64,000 bases of DNA from Mauremys mutica (Eukaryota > Chordata > Testudines > Geoemydidae): contig NC_059072.1 in assembly GCF_020497125.1 (NCBI RefSeq), positions 274,208,045 to 274,272,044 of the forward strand, written 5' to 3'. Shown here piece after piece: positions 22,066 to 32,888 of the stretch. The number at the start of each line of letters is the position of its first letter. Within the stretch, counting starts at the first letter, position 1. The position numbers and the translations under genes are program-made. Under the pieces are notes generated by a model. The model worked only from the letters and a program-made list of their open reading frames with translations. It did not search any database and was not told the origin of the DNA.

Positions 22066-24120
22066 ATGTGAAATACATTTCCTTGTATACATTTTTAAGA
22101 AAGAAAGGTGATTTTTTTCCCTTTATCCTGTGCTTCGTCCCCATCTCACAAACAAAAAGATCAGCTCACTTTAATTGCTGGACTATCTTATTTAATTTGC
22201 CTGGCATTTCTCAATCATATCTCAAATAAAATAAGGACAAATAATGAAAATATCTAGGTGGTATTAAAAATGCTTGAGAAATTAAGAAACATATATAAGA
22301 GATACAGGAGAGACAGGTGAAATTCAAGGCTTGTCAGGCTTTTCACTACTGAAGCGGTACTGAAATAACAAAATTTATCTCAAAGTCTTCTAGAATTTGA
22401 AGGATGTAGGAAGGGACGAGGGGAGGAACTCAAGAAAAATGAAGGCTAAAATTATATGAGAAATAGATTAGATTTAAGGGCAAAAGAGAGGGGGCAGAAT
22501 AGGTGAAAAATAAAGCTATGTGAGGTATATTAAAGAATATGTTGAGGCATCTATTTTTAGAGAATGAGCAATAGAGGAGGAAAAAATGAGGCAATTTCAC
22601 ATGGATAAATGGTATTCTTGTTCATAACACATCCACCTTTCCAACTGTATGTAAATTCTTATGTTAATTTCTGATTTTTAGTTACAAATATTGGCATGGA
22701 TGTATATTGCCCATCATTAGGGGCACAAATCCCATATGTCTCATCAGGACACATGAAGTCACTTGGCAATTTTTTTCATGCCGTTTTGGAGCAAATTCAC
22801 AGTGCAGTGCAAAAAAAATGTTGGTACAGCACATATACAGTATCTCTTCCTGATAAATATTGGCAGCATTATAATGTAGGGTGAAGAGGTGGGAAATACC
22901 CAGTGAAAAATAATGAACATGTAGTTAGTGGTCTGATCCATACTGCATATAATAATTATTAAATGGATCCTTTTAATCTGAAACATTCAGTCTCAAATTT
23001 ATAGCTGGATCAAAGTGGGAGGAAAAGGGGCTTTGCTCACTTTTAGTACCAAATTTCTTTTGGATTTCTAAAATGTTTGGAAGTTTATAGCTCTTCCATT
23101 TTTCTAGAGTGTATTAGAACCAGGGAGTGCTGAAATATCACAAAGTAGCTATTCTTATGGTAAGTCTAGCTAAGCTTAAAAACAAAAATACGGGAAATCA
23201 CACAAGAAAGCTTGTACCCATGTACCTAATCCAAGTCTTCAAATGGAAGAGGTTTGAATAAAACTTCAGATACTGGTAGAGTTTTGGTGGCCTATGAGAA
23301 GTGTCATTCTATTTATTGATGACCTCAAACAGATTTGGAGAAAAAATATCTCCTCATTTAGATCTGCATCTGGATTCTTGAGTTAACTGGGCCATCACAT
23401 TTTTGAGGTTTACCCATTAGTAAAGGTTGAGAACCATGCTTTATGAAAAAGACTAGATTGTAGTATAAATGCTTGATGGTTTCCCATAGACTGAAGCTGT
23501 TATTTACCAAAAGGTTAATATGCTATGATTTTGATTCACTGGAGTTCTCCAAGTCCCTTGTGAAAGTTTTTGTTGTTGTTTTTAAGCTAAGAATACTAAA
23601 AAGAGAGACATTTTTAAATTCTATATTATTTACATTCTATTTTGTCAAATGTTAAAATAATTATGGAATAATAGTCATAGCATTGACCAGTCTAATATTG
23701 TCATAGCAATGTCTCTGTTTTTTTAAATTGATGTACTTCCTATAGATACATTTTTACAGAAATTATCTCTAAAATTCAGTTATTTATTTTAGAGTTGATG
23801 TTCCAAGGGTTTTTGTTTTATTTTGTTTCTTGACAATAACCAGCAATTGTGAGGTATTTGCTTCTGTAACTCTTGAATCTCAATACAGAATATAATGAAA
23901 ATAATAGCATTCTTTCTACATTAACTCAGCATGGAGTTATCATTCTTACATTGTATGTTTTTATTATGAAGGTACATTGAGTATGTTATGTCAGAATATT
24001 GAAGATAAAATAATTTGATTTCCAATCTGCAAGTCCACATATTTGTGTTGACATGGCTCAAATAAGAGTTTATGTTTAAAGTAACTTGTCAGATATACTC
24101 AGAAACTATGTAATGGGTGC
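22066..24120. other. AT-rich sequence without recognised gene
   Basis: Two kilobases of AT-rich sequence with no conserved frame, repeat boundary or RNA gene that I can identify. It is among the longest apparently transposon-free stretches of the window. Confidence 0.4.
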
Positions 24121-24495
24121 ATTATACTTTTACAAATATTATCTACATTTGAAAAACCACCACAGTTGGCTGTAACTGGGAACATTTTGTTAATCTCATC
24201 AGAGATAATCTTGGAGAAGGAATTACACACCCATTCTGAGGAGATTTCCAAGGCAGGATTAAATAATAACAGAAGCAGAGGGCATACAGAGTTTCTGGAT
24301 ATATCTGACATTATACATTTACAAATATTATCCACATTTGAAAAACCACCACAGTTGGCTGTAACTGGGAACATTTTTGTTAATCTCAGCTGAGATAATT
24401 TTGGAGAAGGAACTATACCCTCATTCTCAGGAGAACTCCAAGGCAGTGTTAAATAATATCAGAGTAGAGAGTATGCCTATAAAATTTTCAGATGA
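24121..24495. repeat. 189-bp direct tandem duplication
   Basis: 'attatac' followed by 'acaaatattat' and 'accaccacagttggctgt' occurs at 24121 and again at 24310, a period of 189 bases. The second copy runs with scattered mismatches to about 24490. A minus-strand frame repeats the translated peptide 'MFPVTANCGGFSNVDNICK', which only reflects the duplication. The unit is not recognised as any family. Confidence 0.88.
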
Positions 24496-24560
24496 CACCA
24501 AGTTGGGAGGGGTTGAACACACTTTGGAGGCCAGGATTAGAATTCAAAATGCCTATGTCC
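24468..24560 (+). pseudogene. Short LINE reverse transcriptase fragment
   Basis: The plus strand encodes 'IKFSDDTKLGGVEHTLEARI', which matches the RT catalytic F/Y-x-D-D block and downstream residues of a CR1-type LINE, with A to S in the motif. Only about 30 residues are alignable. It directly follows the tandem duplication. Confidence 0.7.
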
Positions 24561-25149
24561 TACCAAGGGCTCAAGGTGTGACCTGATTAATTTAGGCATC
24601 CTTACCCTTTATAGAGTTTGTATATATGGGGGAGATGGAGGTAGTACCTTGGATACATTTAACCCAGTGAAGTCGAGGTTAATTTGTTCTAGAGATTGTG
24701 TTGGTGTTACAATAATTTTCTTCCTATGATTTAACTTTGCCACATGTGATCCATTCAGTGGGTGTCTTCGTGGGGTTTTTTTTTGTTTGTTTATTTTTTG
24801 CTTTTTGTATATTAGATTCTGTTGCGAGTATTTTAAAGATTAATTGTACCCAAATGCTTTGCAATGTTTATTTACCTTCTTGGTATGGACAATATGAAAG
24901 ATGGTTAGACACTGATATTATAAGTGAACTTTAGGCTGATTCTTCATACATTTACTGCCCTGGGTTTCTTTGATTTATTCTGGGAGAGTTTTACCCAATG
25001 TGACTTATATAGTTGCACATATATTTACATTTATATACAAAAATTCATGGATATGAAATTGTTGTCACAGCGAGTGAAGTAGGGCTTTATCACCTATATC
25101 AGGAATTGTCTTAAAGATTCCTGGAGAAATCCAAGACCATGGGATTTCC
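24561..25149. other. No gene recognised
   Basis: AT-rich sequence with a T/G-rich run at 24775-24805. No conserved frame or repeat ends recognised. Confidence 0.4.
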
Positions 25150-25279
25150 AACTGCTGTAATAAGAATTGAACAACTGACCACAAATAACAAATACAAAAC
25201 TGTGAAACCTGAATCGTTGAAGCCTGCTTTACCTTTTCTCTGCATCCACTCATGTCCACTGGTGAATTTCATATCCACC

Positions 25280-25465
25280 ACTCTCTATAGCAGAAACGAT
25301 ACAGCTGGTGAGCAACTCACAGATTGGGCCTCATTTGCAGATATCTACCTTATTTTCAACACCAAACAACCAGGGCCTTTTTGCTCAACCAAATGGAACA
25401 CTGACCACAACCCAGACCTCTGTTTTCTGATGAAAGATAGCAGTGTTCCTCTGCAGGCTTCATGA
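25280..25465 (+). pseudogene. LINE endonuclease C-terminal part
   Basis: The frame encodes 'NDTAGEQLTDWASFADIYLI', then 'FNTKQPGPFCSTKWNTDHNP' and 'DLCFL'. This is the order of the late endonuclease motifs: the N-x-x-G start of the domain's second half, the 'T-H/S-W' substrate block and the 'D-x-x-x-x' motif in place of IDYI. The reading ends at 25465 and continues in another frame as 'NVPHSQQYRTILNVSFG' (catalytic 'S/D-H' block degraded). Confidence 0.72.
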
Positions 25466-25811
25466 ACAATGCTTGGAAACGTTCCTCACAGCCAACAGTA
25501 CCGCACTATACTAAATGTCAGCTTTGGAGTACTTCTGATTGTATCAACACCGAAACCACACTGGAATTTTCACAAAGTAAACTGGGTTGAATCTGATGCA
25601 GAAGTTGAAGATGGAGTACACCATATCAAGTCGATCCCAGAAAACTATGATTACTTTTTTTCACCTTCTTCTCCAAGCTGCCGTGAAACATGTTCCCTGT
25701 GAGCATCTCAAGGTCTATACTCCTTGCTGGCAGCAAGAGACAGAAGCACTCTTCAAACAGTATGAGAAGAACAATTGATCAAGGTGCAGCAAAAGCATTA
25801 ATATAGAGTAA

Positions 25812-26192
25812 TTGAACTCTGATCATCAAAATAGATTAAATGAATCAGTGGAGAATCATGACTTCATTAATTTCAGTCATAAAACCTGGGCTCTCCTCCA
25901 TAGGTTTGGAGTTTCTGACCTGGTAAAACACCACCAACCAAAAATGTCAGCTAATGCTGTCACCTCACATCTTTTCTGTAATTTGAAAACCAAAACTGAC
26001 AAGCTGACTAGGCAGAAGGTTCAGAAAGAGCTCTTTCTAAATGCCCAACAAATTCCTGCTACTTCACCGCTACCATCCCCATATTCTGTAGAAGACATAA
26101 AAAAGGTCCTCATAGTGACTAAAAGAAGGAAAGCTGCTGGCAAGGATGGTTTTTATCTTGAATTCCTTAAGAATTTGGGGCCAGAAGGATGA
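25812..26192 (+). pseudogene. LINE linker and reverse transcriptase start
   Basis: This open stretch encodes 'NHDFINFSHKTWALLHRFGV', 'KHHQPKMSANAVTSHL' and then 'PYSVEDIKKVLIVTKRRKAA' followed by 'GKDGFYLEFLKNLGPEG'. That last block is RT motif 0/1 of non-LTR retrotransposons, where 'G(K/P)DG' precedes the palm domain. Sequence after 26200 shifts frame and loses similarity until 'YLKYLG' near 26585. Confidence 0.8.
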
Positions 26193-27450
26193 GCATGATT
26201 TGCAGATCTATTCACTACTGTACATAGCTACAGAAGATTCCAAAAAGTTGGCATGGGGTGAGAGTTTTCATCCCTCCTTAAACATGGGAAACCATCAAAT
26301 GATGCCACCAGCTATCACCCCACATCTTTCTTCTCCACAACTAGAAAGTTAATGAAGAATGTCATTTATGCTAACCACATCACTTTTGCGGCACAAGGCA
26401 AGGACCTCACCACAACTGGTGACATCCACTCCACTCATCTCTAGCGAATGGCAGAATACTTTTAAGACTGGAAGCTCTGTGCTAATGCCTCCAAAACCTT
26501 GGTAAGTGCCTTTCATTTAAACTGTAAATCTAGGAAGGAATCACTCATAATCACCTTCTAGATCAGAAATGAGCCCTATCTGAAGTACTTGGGTTGGGTG
26601 TAACCTTAGGCAAAAGCTTGCTTTTCAAAGCTCAGCTGTAACAGACGTTAAAAGATAAAAGCAAGAACTAGTCCAGTCCAAAAACTTGCAAGCACTACAT
26701 GTGATGCAGATGTGCACACACTTTGAACAGCAACTCTAAAACTGGTAGACTTGACTGCTGAATATTGCACACCAATCTGGGTAGGAGATCACAAACCAAA
26801 TCTCTGAACATGCAGCTTAATATCACAATGAGAGTCAGAACTTGAACATTAAAATAAACAGCCGTTCAATGGTTGCTCACTCTGGCACACATACACATAC
26901 CCACAATTTAGAGAGACATACTCACAGCTCATGAGTAAAATTGTACACTGGCCAACTTGAAGTTACCAGTTTGTGAGGATCTTTAGAATCTTTTGTAGAC
27001 ATGCTTGAAATCTTGCAAGCCTGAAAGTGTCCTCATTCAATCATGAGGTGTACTGGAAAGTATTCTGGAATGAAAGCAATGTGCCAAAATAAACACCTCA
27101 TTGCTGACCCATAAAACAACTTTCAGTCTTTACCCTACACTGAAAACAATGGTTTGCATTGAACCTTTTCAGAACATCACAGATGCTATCATATTTTACA
27201 TCTTGGGAAGATTAGATACAATGCACAGTGCATTATAGAGAACATGAAAACTCGGAACCACTGAAAATCAGTGCCCACTTCCATTGGTTACTGATGGCAA
27301 CTCAGACTAACAGCAAACCACTTCTGAAGCTACTAATTTTGAGTAGGTTATTGGAATGGCACTAATACTCTTCTCTTGTTCTACAAAAAACAATGTTTCT
27401 CCTGTATTAGCCTGCCATAACCTGATGCCAACACAACTCGGTGGATAAAC

Positions 27451-28110
27451 ACCTCTGTCCAGATCCTTTAATCAAGGATATGTTTCTCCAGCAGTCACGG
27501 GGTGTTACCCCCACTAGCTTTAATCTAATTGGTTCAAGTACTGGTAGCACTGAAATTGTGGCAGCCTGGGTTTCAGCATGGCTGGCGTTCTGACTAACTA
27601 CTCAAGGTTCCAGGTGGACTTGTACATCCCATGCTGAAGTCTGTGCTACCATGGCCTCATTGGCTAGTCCTCGAGCTAGCTCAATAAAGCTAGCTCAAGT
27701 ATTTGTATGCAAGTTATTACCACAATCTTCCTTTGCTGTATGGAAGCACTGCAGGACTGAGAAGGGAGGTATCAATTCCAGAAAACCATTACTTTTCAGC
27801 CCTTCTCATTTGAAGTTATGGGGTTCTCTTTTCTCCAAGGCTATCTGTGTGAATTACCTATATAGCAGCAATCTTAACACAAACAAGATTTGATAAAACA
27901 TAGAGAAAATGGAACAAAACAAAACAAACTGATTGTTTATCATAGCCACATTAACATTTCTCGGTAGCTAAACTAGATAAGGCTTTTTCAGCTTAGTTAC
28001 ACAGTGGAAACAAAAAGAAAAGTGTCATAAAAATAATCACGTCTCTCTGATCACTCTTTGGTCTTAGGTAATTACATGGTCCCATTGCCACAGAAGTGAG
28101 AAGTTCAGAT
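27451..28110. other. No gene recognised
   Basis: Mixed sequence following the LINE relic. An 80-residue frame at 27651-27893 has no recognisable motif, splice context or homologue known to me. Confidence 0.35.
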
Positions 28111-28815
28111 ACTATTTATCCTTACAACACACCTGTGAGGCAGTAAAGTCATCATACACCAATGTTACAGATGAAGGCAGAGAGAGACTAACAGCTGATT
28201 ACACTTCAAAAGTTTGATTGGCATAACTGTGTAGTTAGAGGTGTGATTTGTTGTTGGTCATCATTATAGCAGTAAAACCTTAGAATAAGACAGACTTGTA
28301 AAAGGACTTTTATACTGGTGTAACTCAATCCACATGTGGTAGTAGGGGGAGGAGGAGTCTGCCCAGGTGCGGCTCCAGACCCCAGCACGCCAAGCGCATG
28401 CTTGGGGCGGCATGCCGCGGGGGCGCTCTGCCGGTTGCCCGGAGGGCAGCAGGCGGCTCTGGTGGACCTCCCGTAGGCGTGCCTGCAGAGGCGGCTCTGG
28501 TGGACCTCCCGCAGGCGTGCCTGCGGAGGGTCCCGCACGGCTTTGGTGGAGCTGCAGGACCAGCGGACACTCATGCCTGCGGAGGTCCACCGGAGCCGTG
28601 GGACCGGCGACCGGCAGAGCGCCTCCCGCGGCATGCCGCCCTGCTTGGGGCAGCAAAATGTCTAGTCTGCCACTTTAATTTTGCTGGTGTAGTTAAAGCA
28701 GAAAAAAAACAGCCCTAACTAACTTGTCCAAAGTCACACAGGAAGTCTGTGGTAAAGCAGGAAATTAAACCTAGATCTTAAACTAGCACCCTAACTGCAG
28801 AGATTACAGAGATCC
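28111..28815 (-). repeat. MIR-like SINE split by nested insertions
   Basis: A MIR-like minus-strand relic begins at 28111-28198 ('aacacacctgtgaggcag', 'cagatgaaggcagagagag') and resumes at 28706-28815 ('aacttgtccaaagtcacaca', 'aggaagtctgtggtaaagc', 'agcaccctaactgcag'). The break holds an AT-rich MITE-like segment (about 28199-28363 and 28672-28705, with 'actggtgtaactc' and 'gctggtgtagttaaagc'), itself split by the hAT-like MITE at 28364. This is a three-layer nest. Confidence 0.7.
28364..28663. mobile_element. hAT-like MITE of the 'GGGGCGGC' family with exact 8-bp TSD
   Basis: It starts 'caggtgcggctccagac', carries 'catgcttggggcggcatgcc' and ends after 'gcttggggcagcaaaatgtct'. The exact octamer 'agtctgcc' stands on both sides (28356-28363 and 28664-28671). 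The 3' terminus lacks the full 'gagccggccctg' end of the copy at 20741, so either the end has decayed or it was trimmed. The interior contains inverted GC-rich blocks with 'ctcccgcaggcgtgcctgc' repeated in tandem. The frames of 103-142 residues crossing it are spurious. Confidence 0.82.
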
Positions 28816-29502
28816 AGGACACCATGATTAGGGCGAATGCAACACAGTCTTTATTTCCTGTTTACACACTCTTACCTCCTTACTATATGACCCCTAGTGG
28901 CCACACTAAATAATGGTTCTAAACATTCCCAAATAACACCACATAGCTCTTTCTGAAGAGAGAATGAATTGTGGTAAAATCTTTATCCAAGCTTTTCATT
29001 AAAGAGCAACGTATAACAGGAATCAAATATCAACACAAAACAGGAATGTACAGTTCTGTGAAGGACATGGACACTAAACTAACCAATGAACCACCCTTCC
29101 TGTCTTTGCTTGATGTCTAAAGACCAGCCGAGCTAATGTGCCCAGCAATCTGTTTTATTAAATCCTCCTTCCTCCTGATGCAGGACCATTACCCCCACGT
29201 TTCAAATCAGTTTTCTCTGGCTACCTTTACACAATAGGGTTTGAGCTCTCTGATGTCTCTACAACCCTAAGCAGTGATTAATAGCCATCTTTCATACGCT
29301 TATTCAACTAGCTCAAAAACAAGATTCCATAGATTATTGCATCTGGTTGGAACCCAGTTTAGCTGAGCTTCTTGTTTAAAGCCTGTTTCTTTACCAATTT
29401 TTGCTTTGCTAAATATAAGAATTATGGACAGATCCCCACATCCTCCATCGCCAGGAGATAAACCATGCTTTCAACTATGTATATAGTTTTTTTGTGCTGT
29501 AT
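28816..29502. other. No gene recognised
   Basis: Mixed sequence; 'aacacagtctttatttcctg' at 28840 resembles the minus-strand polyadenylation region of an LTR, but no termini can be set. Confidence 0.35.
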
Positions 29503-30765
29503 CAGGGTGGATTGATTTAAATTGCCAATTTTCATCATGATTTAAATCAGCAAACAGGAAACCTTGATTTAAAAAACATATGTAATCTTATTCTGCATTA
29601 ATATTTTTTAGTTATTTTCCTAAAGGAAGGCTTATTATCATTGGTTGGTAATCATGAAAACTTGTTCATTTGCAACTAAATATGGCCTTTAGACTAAATT
29701 TGATACCTCTAACTAGGAGGCTACACTTAAAGAATTATATCGCTTAAAGTTCATTTATTAAGATTCCTATATTTTACAATTTCTATTGTTAAAAAATGGT
29801 AAATGATGGATTTCTTATTTAGTCAATCAACTTTTTTTTTTTTTACTCATGATTTGTGACCAGCTCTAGTTGGATGGAAACTGGATTTCTATTAAAATAC
29901 ACAAAAACCGCATCTTATTTCTAGTTATTTTTGTTTAATTAAATGAAGCTACCTTAACTATGCTAGATACATAAAACATGTTAATCAAAACATGGTTTTT
30001 TTTTCATTTAAAATTGATTTATTAAACCCAAGTTGTATTATCTGCAGTCAGTGAGTTGAACTGATTGCATATGGTCACTCTGTCCTTCAAGATTTTAGAA
30101 CTAGTAGATGTCATCCTATCATACTTCACTCTTATATATGGAAGAGGAAAACAGGCATTCCTGCTTTTTCAATGACCAATTGGTTTCCTAACTTTGAATG
30201 AACTAGTCTTTGAGCTGAAATAGCTGAATAAACTGAAATGAAGAAAATATCCTCTTTGTACCTGTAGAATAGGCAACTACCAAAGGTTGGTTTAGGACTT
30301 CAGCAAACATTGGTTCTAGATCAGTGGTGGGCAACCTGTGGCCCGCGGGCCACAAGTTGCCCATCAGGGTAATCTGCTGGTGGGTCGCCAGACAGTTTGT
30401 TTACATTTGCACAGCCGCCCGCAGTTCCCAGTGGCTGCAGTTCACCGTTCCCAGTCAATGGGAGCTGCAGGAAGTGGCAGCCAGCACGTCCCTACAGCCC
30501 GCACTGCTTACCATAGCTCCCATTGGCCGGGAACGGTGAAACGTGGCCACTGATAGCTGCGGGCGGCCATGCAAATGTAAACAAACTGTCTGGCCGCCCA
30601 CCAGCGGATTACCCTGACAGGCCATGTGCGGCCCGCAGGCCACAGTTTGCCCACCACTGTCCTAGATATTTAGCCAGCGACTTTGTGAGAGAAAAAAATA
30701 TTTTAATCCAGAGATCAGAAACAACTTTGTTCCTGGGATTGGCCCTGTGTGTCTCAAATATAGCA
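29503..30765. mobile_element. 'GATTTAAATC' DNA-transposon-like repeat, interrupted
   Basis: The left end 'cagggtggattgatttaaat' and internal 'catgatttaaatcagc', 'tgatttaaaa' words match an AT-rich sauropsid repeat that I recall as DNA-transposon-derived. Similarity in composition continues past 30100 and across the hAT MITE at 30322-30659 into 'tatttagccagcgactttg' and 'ccagagatcagaaacaac', which read as the continuation of the same repeat. No transposase frame is visible. The right end is not determined. Confidence 0.55.
30322..30659. mobile_element. hAT-type palindromic MITE with 8-bp TSD
   Basis: Ends are 'cagtggtgggcaacctgtgg' and 'acagtttgcccaccactg'. The two halves are inverted relatives: 'cagtttgtttacatttgc' on the left and 'gcaaatgtaaacaaactg' on the right. 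Flanking octamers 'ttctagat' and 'tcctagat' agree at seven of eight. It sits inside the longer repeat at 29503, so it is younger than that repeat. The three small frames of 62-82 residues in it are by-products of the palindrome. Confidence 0.93.
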
Positions 30766-31295
30766 TGTTAGTGACAGATTGGACCTAATTTTGAATAAAG
30801 GCAGGTTTATACTAGATGACATTACTATCATGGCATAGTACCTTACTACATGAGTAGTCCCACTGTTTTCAAGGGACAAGTTGTACTGTAAGATACAATT
30901 TACCATGAAATAGAGTGGCACACTGAGAAGACATAGCATCATTGTTGTGCCTTTTTTAAAGCAAACAAATCTCTTAAGACTCTATGGAAGAGACAGTAAT
31001 CCTGTTATTTAAGTTGGTGAGCATTTCAAATGAAAGACGTCCAAATAAACTGGGTAAAGATCTTCACACATACATGCTAATCCAGAAATCAACATTATTT
31101 TATTTTTATTTATTTTTTTAGGAAAACTTTTCCTCTCCCTTATGAGCTGAGCACATACAATTTCCAAATGTTAAGACAATAAACATGGTCTACTACAATG
31201 GCATATTTACTAGGTCATGTTTGGAGTACTTTAAGAATGGCAGAATGATGCAGTGGCTAGGTGTGACAGACTTGAAGTTGCCTGAAGTAATATCT
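30766..31295. other. No gene recognised
   Basis: AT-rich sequence; 31099-31121 is a T-rich low-complexity run. Nothing else recognised. Confidence 0.4.
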
Positions 31296-31552
31296 GAATG
31301 CAATATGCTAGGCAAGAGGGTAGGCAAAGTACTCCTAGTGCAAATTTAGCTTATACTGATAAAACTACTGATAAAAGTGCATAACATATTTTTTTCCAGT
31401 CCTGAGCAAAATAAGCTATACTGGTAAAAGTGTGATTTTTTTCAGTATAACTGCATCTGCACTAGGGGCTTTTGCTAACATAGCTTCATTGATCAGTGAT
31501 CACAACTCATCACATCCCTGGCCAGCAAAAGTTTTTAGTGTGGACCTGGCCT
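31296..31552. mobile_element. Short MITE of the 'ctggtaaaag' type
   Basis: The words 'agcttatactgataaaac' and 'agctatactggtaaaagtg' repeat, and the right end 'tagtgtggacctggcc' is the terminus type seen in related MITEs at 16918. Ends are approximate and no target duplication was found. Confidence 0.45.
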
Positions 31553-31567
31553 GAGGATTACTATATA

Positions 31568-31727
31568 TTTTTATTGTGCTTATGCGCTATTGTTAGGTTT
31601 GTCAAGAAAAGCACCCAGGAAGGAAGTTGAGTGATTGATGATATATATGAGTATCACCAATCGCTCGTCTCCTTTCCTGGGAACTTTTCTTGACAAACCT
31701 AACAATAAGTCATTAGCACAGTAAAAG
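31568..31727. repeat. Near-perfect 160-bp palindrome
   Basis: The sequence pairs with its own reverse complement about a centre at 31647/31648. The 23 bases from 31589 ('attgttaggtttgtcaagaa...') are exactly complementary to 31684-31706, and pairing continues inwards through 'cccagga'/'tcctggg' to within a few bases of the centre with scattered mismatches and G-T pairs. It extends outwards through 'tgtgct'/'agcaca'. There is practically no loop. No related copy is present in the window. It could be a MITE, a fold-back duplication or a hairpin RNA source. Confidence 0.9.
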
Positions 31728-32107
31728 TCAATGTTGTGTTGTGATGGCTAGATTCCCTTGTGGATTGGCTAAACTGGTTTCTCTAGGAATATCTCCTCCT
31801 TGTGAGGTAGAAGACGTTGGCACCGACTCTCTTCAGAGGTCAGATGGCTCAAGGAGAGAAACTGCCCCATACCTTCAGATGCTGGGTTTGCCTAAGAAGT
31901 TAAAGACCTACCAGGATCCCCATATGGAAGATGGACAGAGTCTTGGTAAAACAGATATGTTCTGTTCTAACCCTTTCCTCTGGTTAGCTTATGTTCCTAT
32001 AATTGAGATTAAATAAAGGCGTCTCTCCACAGTGAAGTAATGTGCTCTACGAAGGCATGTTTTCTAAAGTGAAAAAACCTATTGCTCATTTATCAGTCTG
32101 TGTAGGT
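31728..32107. other. No gene recognised; possible 3' end signal
   Basis: The end of the stretch carries 'gagattaaataaaggcgtct' (31985-32010) with an AATAAA signal and may be the tail of an LTR or of an unrecognised element. A 91-residue frame upstream has no known motif. Confidence 0.35.
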
Positions 32108-32418
32108 CAGGGGTCAGCAACCTCTGACATGTGGCTCACGGCCAGGCCAGTTTGTTTACCTGCCGCCTCTGCATGTTTGGCCGATCGTGGTTCCCACTGG
32201 CCGCGGTTCACCACTCCAATGGGGGCTGCAGAAAGCAGCGCGGGCCGAGGGATGTGCTGGCCGTGGCTTCCCGCCGCCCCCATTGGCCTGTAGCAGCGAA
32301 CTGTGGCCAGTGGGAGCCGAGATCAGCTGAACCTGCAGAGGCGGCAGGTAAACAAACTGGTCCGGCCCTCCAGGGTGCTTACCCTGGCGAGCCGCATGCC
32401 AGAGGTTGCCAACCCCTG
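32108..32418. mobile_element. hAT-type palindromic MITE, ~311 bp
   Basis: Ends are 'caggggtcagcaacctctg' and 'cagaggttgccaacccctg'. The left half contains 'ggccagtttgtttacctgcc' and the right half its inverted form 'ggcaggtaaacaaactgg'. This is the longer version of the element at 9070 and the partner of the outer element at 61123. The flanking octamers 'gtgtaggt' and 'gttaggcc' match only weakly, so the target duplication has decayed or been lost. Confidence 0.9.
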
Positions 32419-32888
32419 GTTAGGCCCTGCTGGTGCATACTAAAGGTTCACTAGTGAGCTTTAAGGTAGTACTCTTTCAAATAACAGTGTTGTAAAGTGC
32501 GTGAGCAAAGTCTACATGGACCAATTAATATGCAATATATTAGTATCCTTTAGAAGTCACACCCCCGTAGAGAGCATTACCCCATGATGCAGACACGCCT
32601 TAATACTTTCTTTTAAGAAGGCTATTTGGATCACCATGTTCACTGCTGCTCTTAACTCCTGAAAGAAAGACTCACGGGGACAGAATCCAATTGGATCTGC
32701 TGGATGAACATGATTGGTTTGCTGGGGGGATGGGAATGCAGTCTACTATCCTGATCTCAGAGTGGGATAATGGTGGGATTCTATTTCAGGGATGCAAAGG
32801 CATGAGCATGAAGCTTCAAGGAAGGTACAATCCAAAGAAATGGAGAGGGGGATCATAAGAACAGCTAGCCCTGAATCGTGATAGGAGT
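32419..32888. other. No gene recognised
   Basis: Unremarkable mixed sequence. No frame, RNA gene or repeat end identified. Confidence 0.4.

Larger units (their letters stand above)
25150..27450 (+). mobile_element. Degenerate non-CR1 LINE retrotransposon
   Basis: Several plus-strand frames match, in order, the C-terminal half of a LINE endonuclease, the EN-RT linker and the start of the reverse transcriptase, then fainter RT and C-terminal blocks. The layout resembles LINEs of the I/Jockey-like group ('GKAAG-DG--PEFL' type RT start) and not CR1. It is riddled with frameshifts and stops and has lost the central RT between about 26350 and 26500. It is the oldest-looking large element in the window. 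Confidence 0.8.

Noticed and set aside
24099..24374. 91-residue minus-strand frame with an internal duplicated peptide
   Set aside because: The peptide repeat is only the translation of the 189-bp DNA duplication; no family motif.
24121..24495. CRISPR-like repeat structure
   Set aside because: There are only two copies of a 189-bp unit, with no short repeat and spacer pattern, and the organism is a vertebrate.
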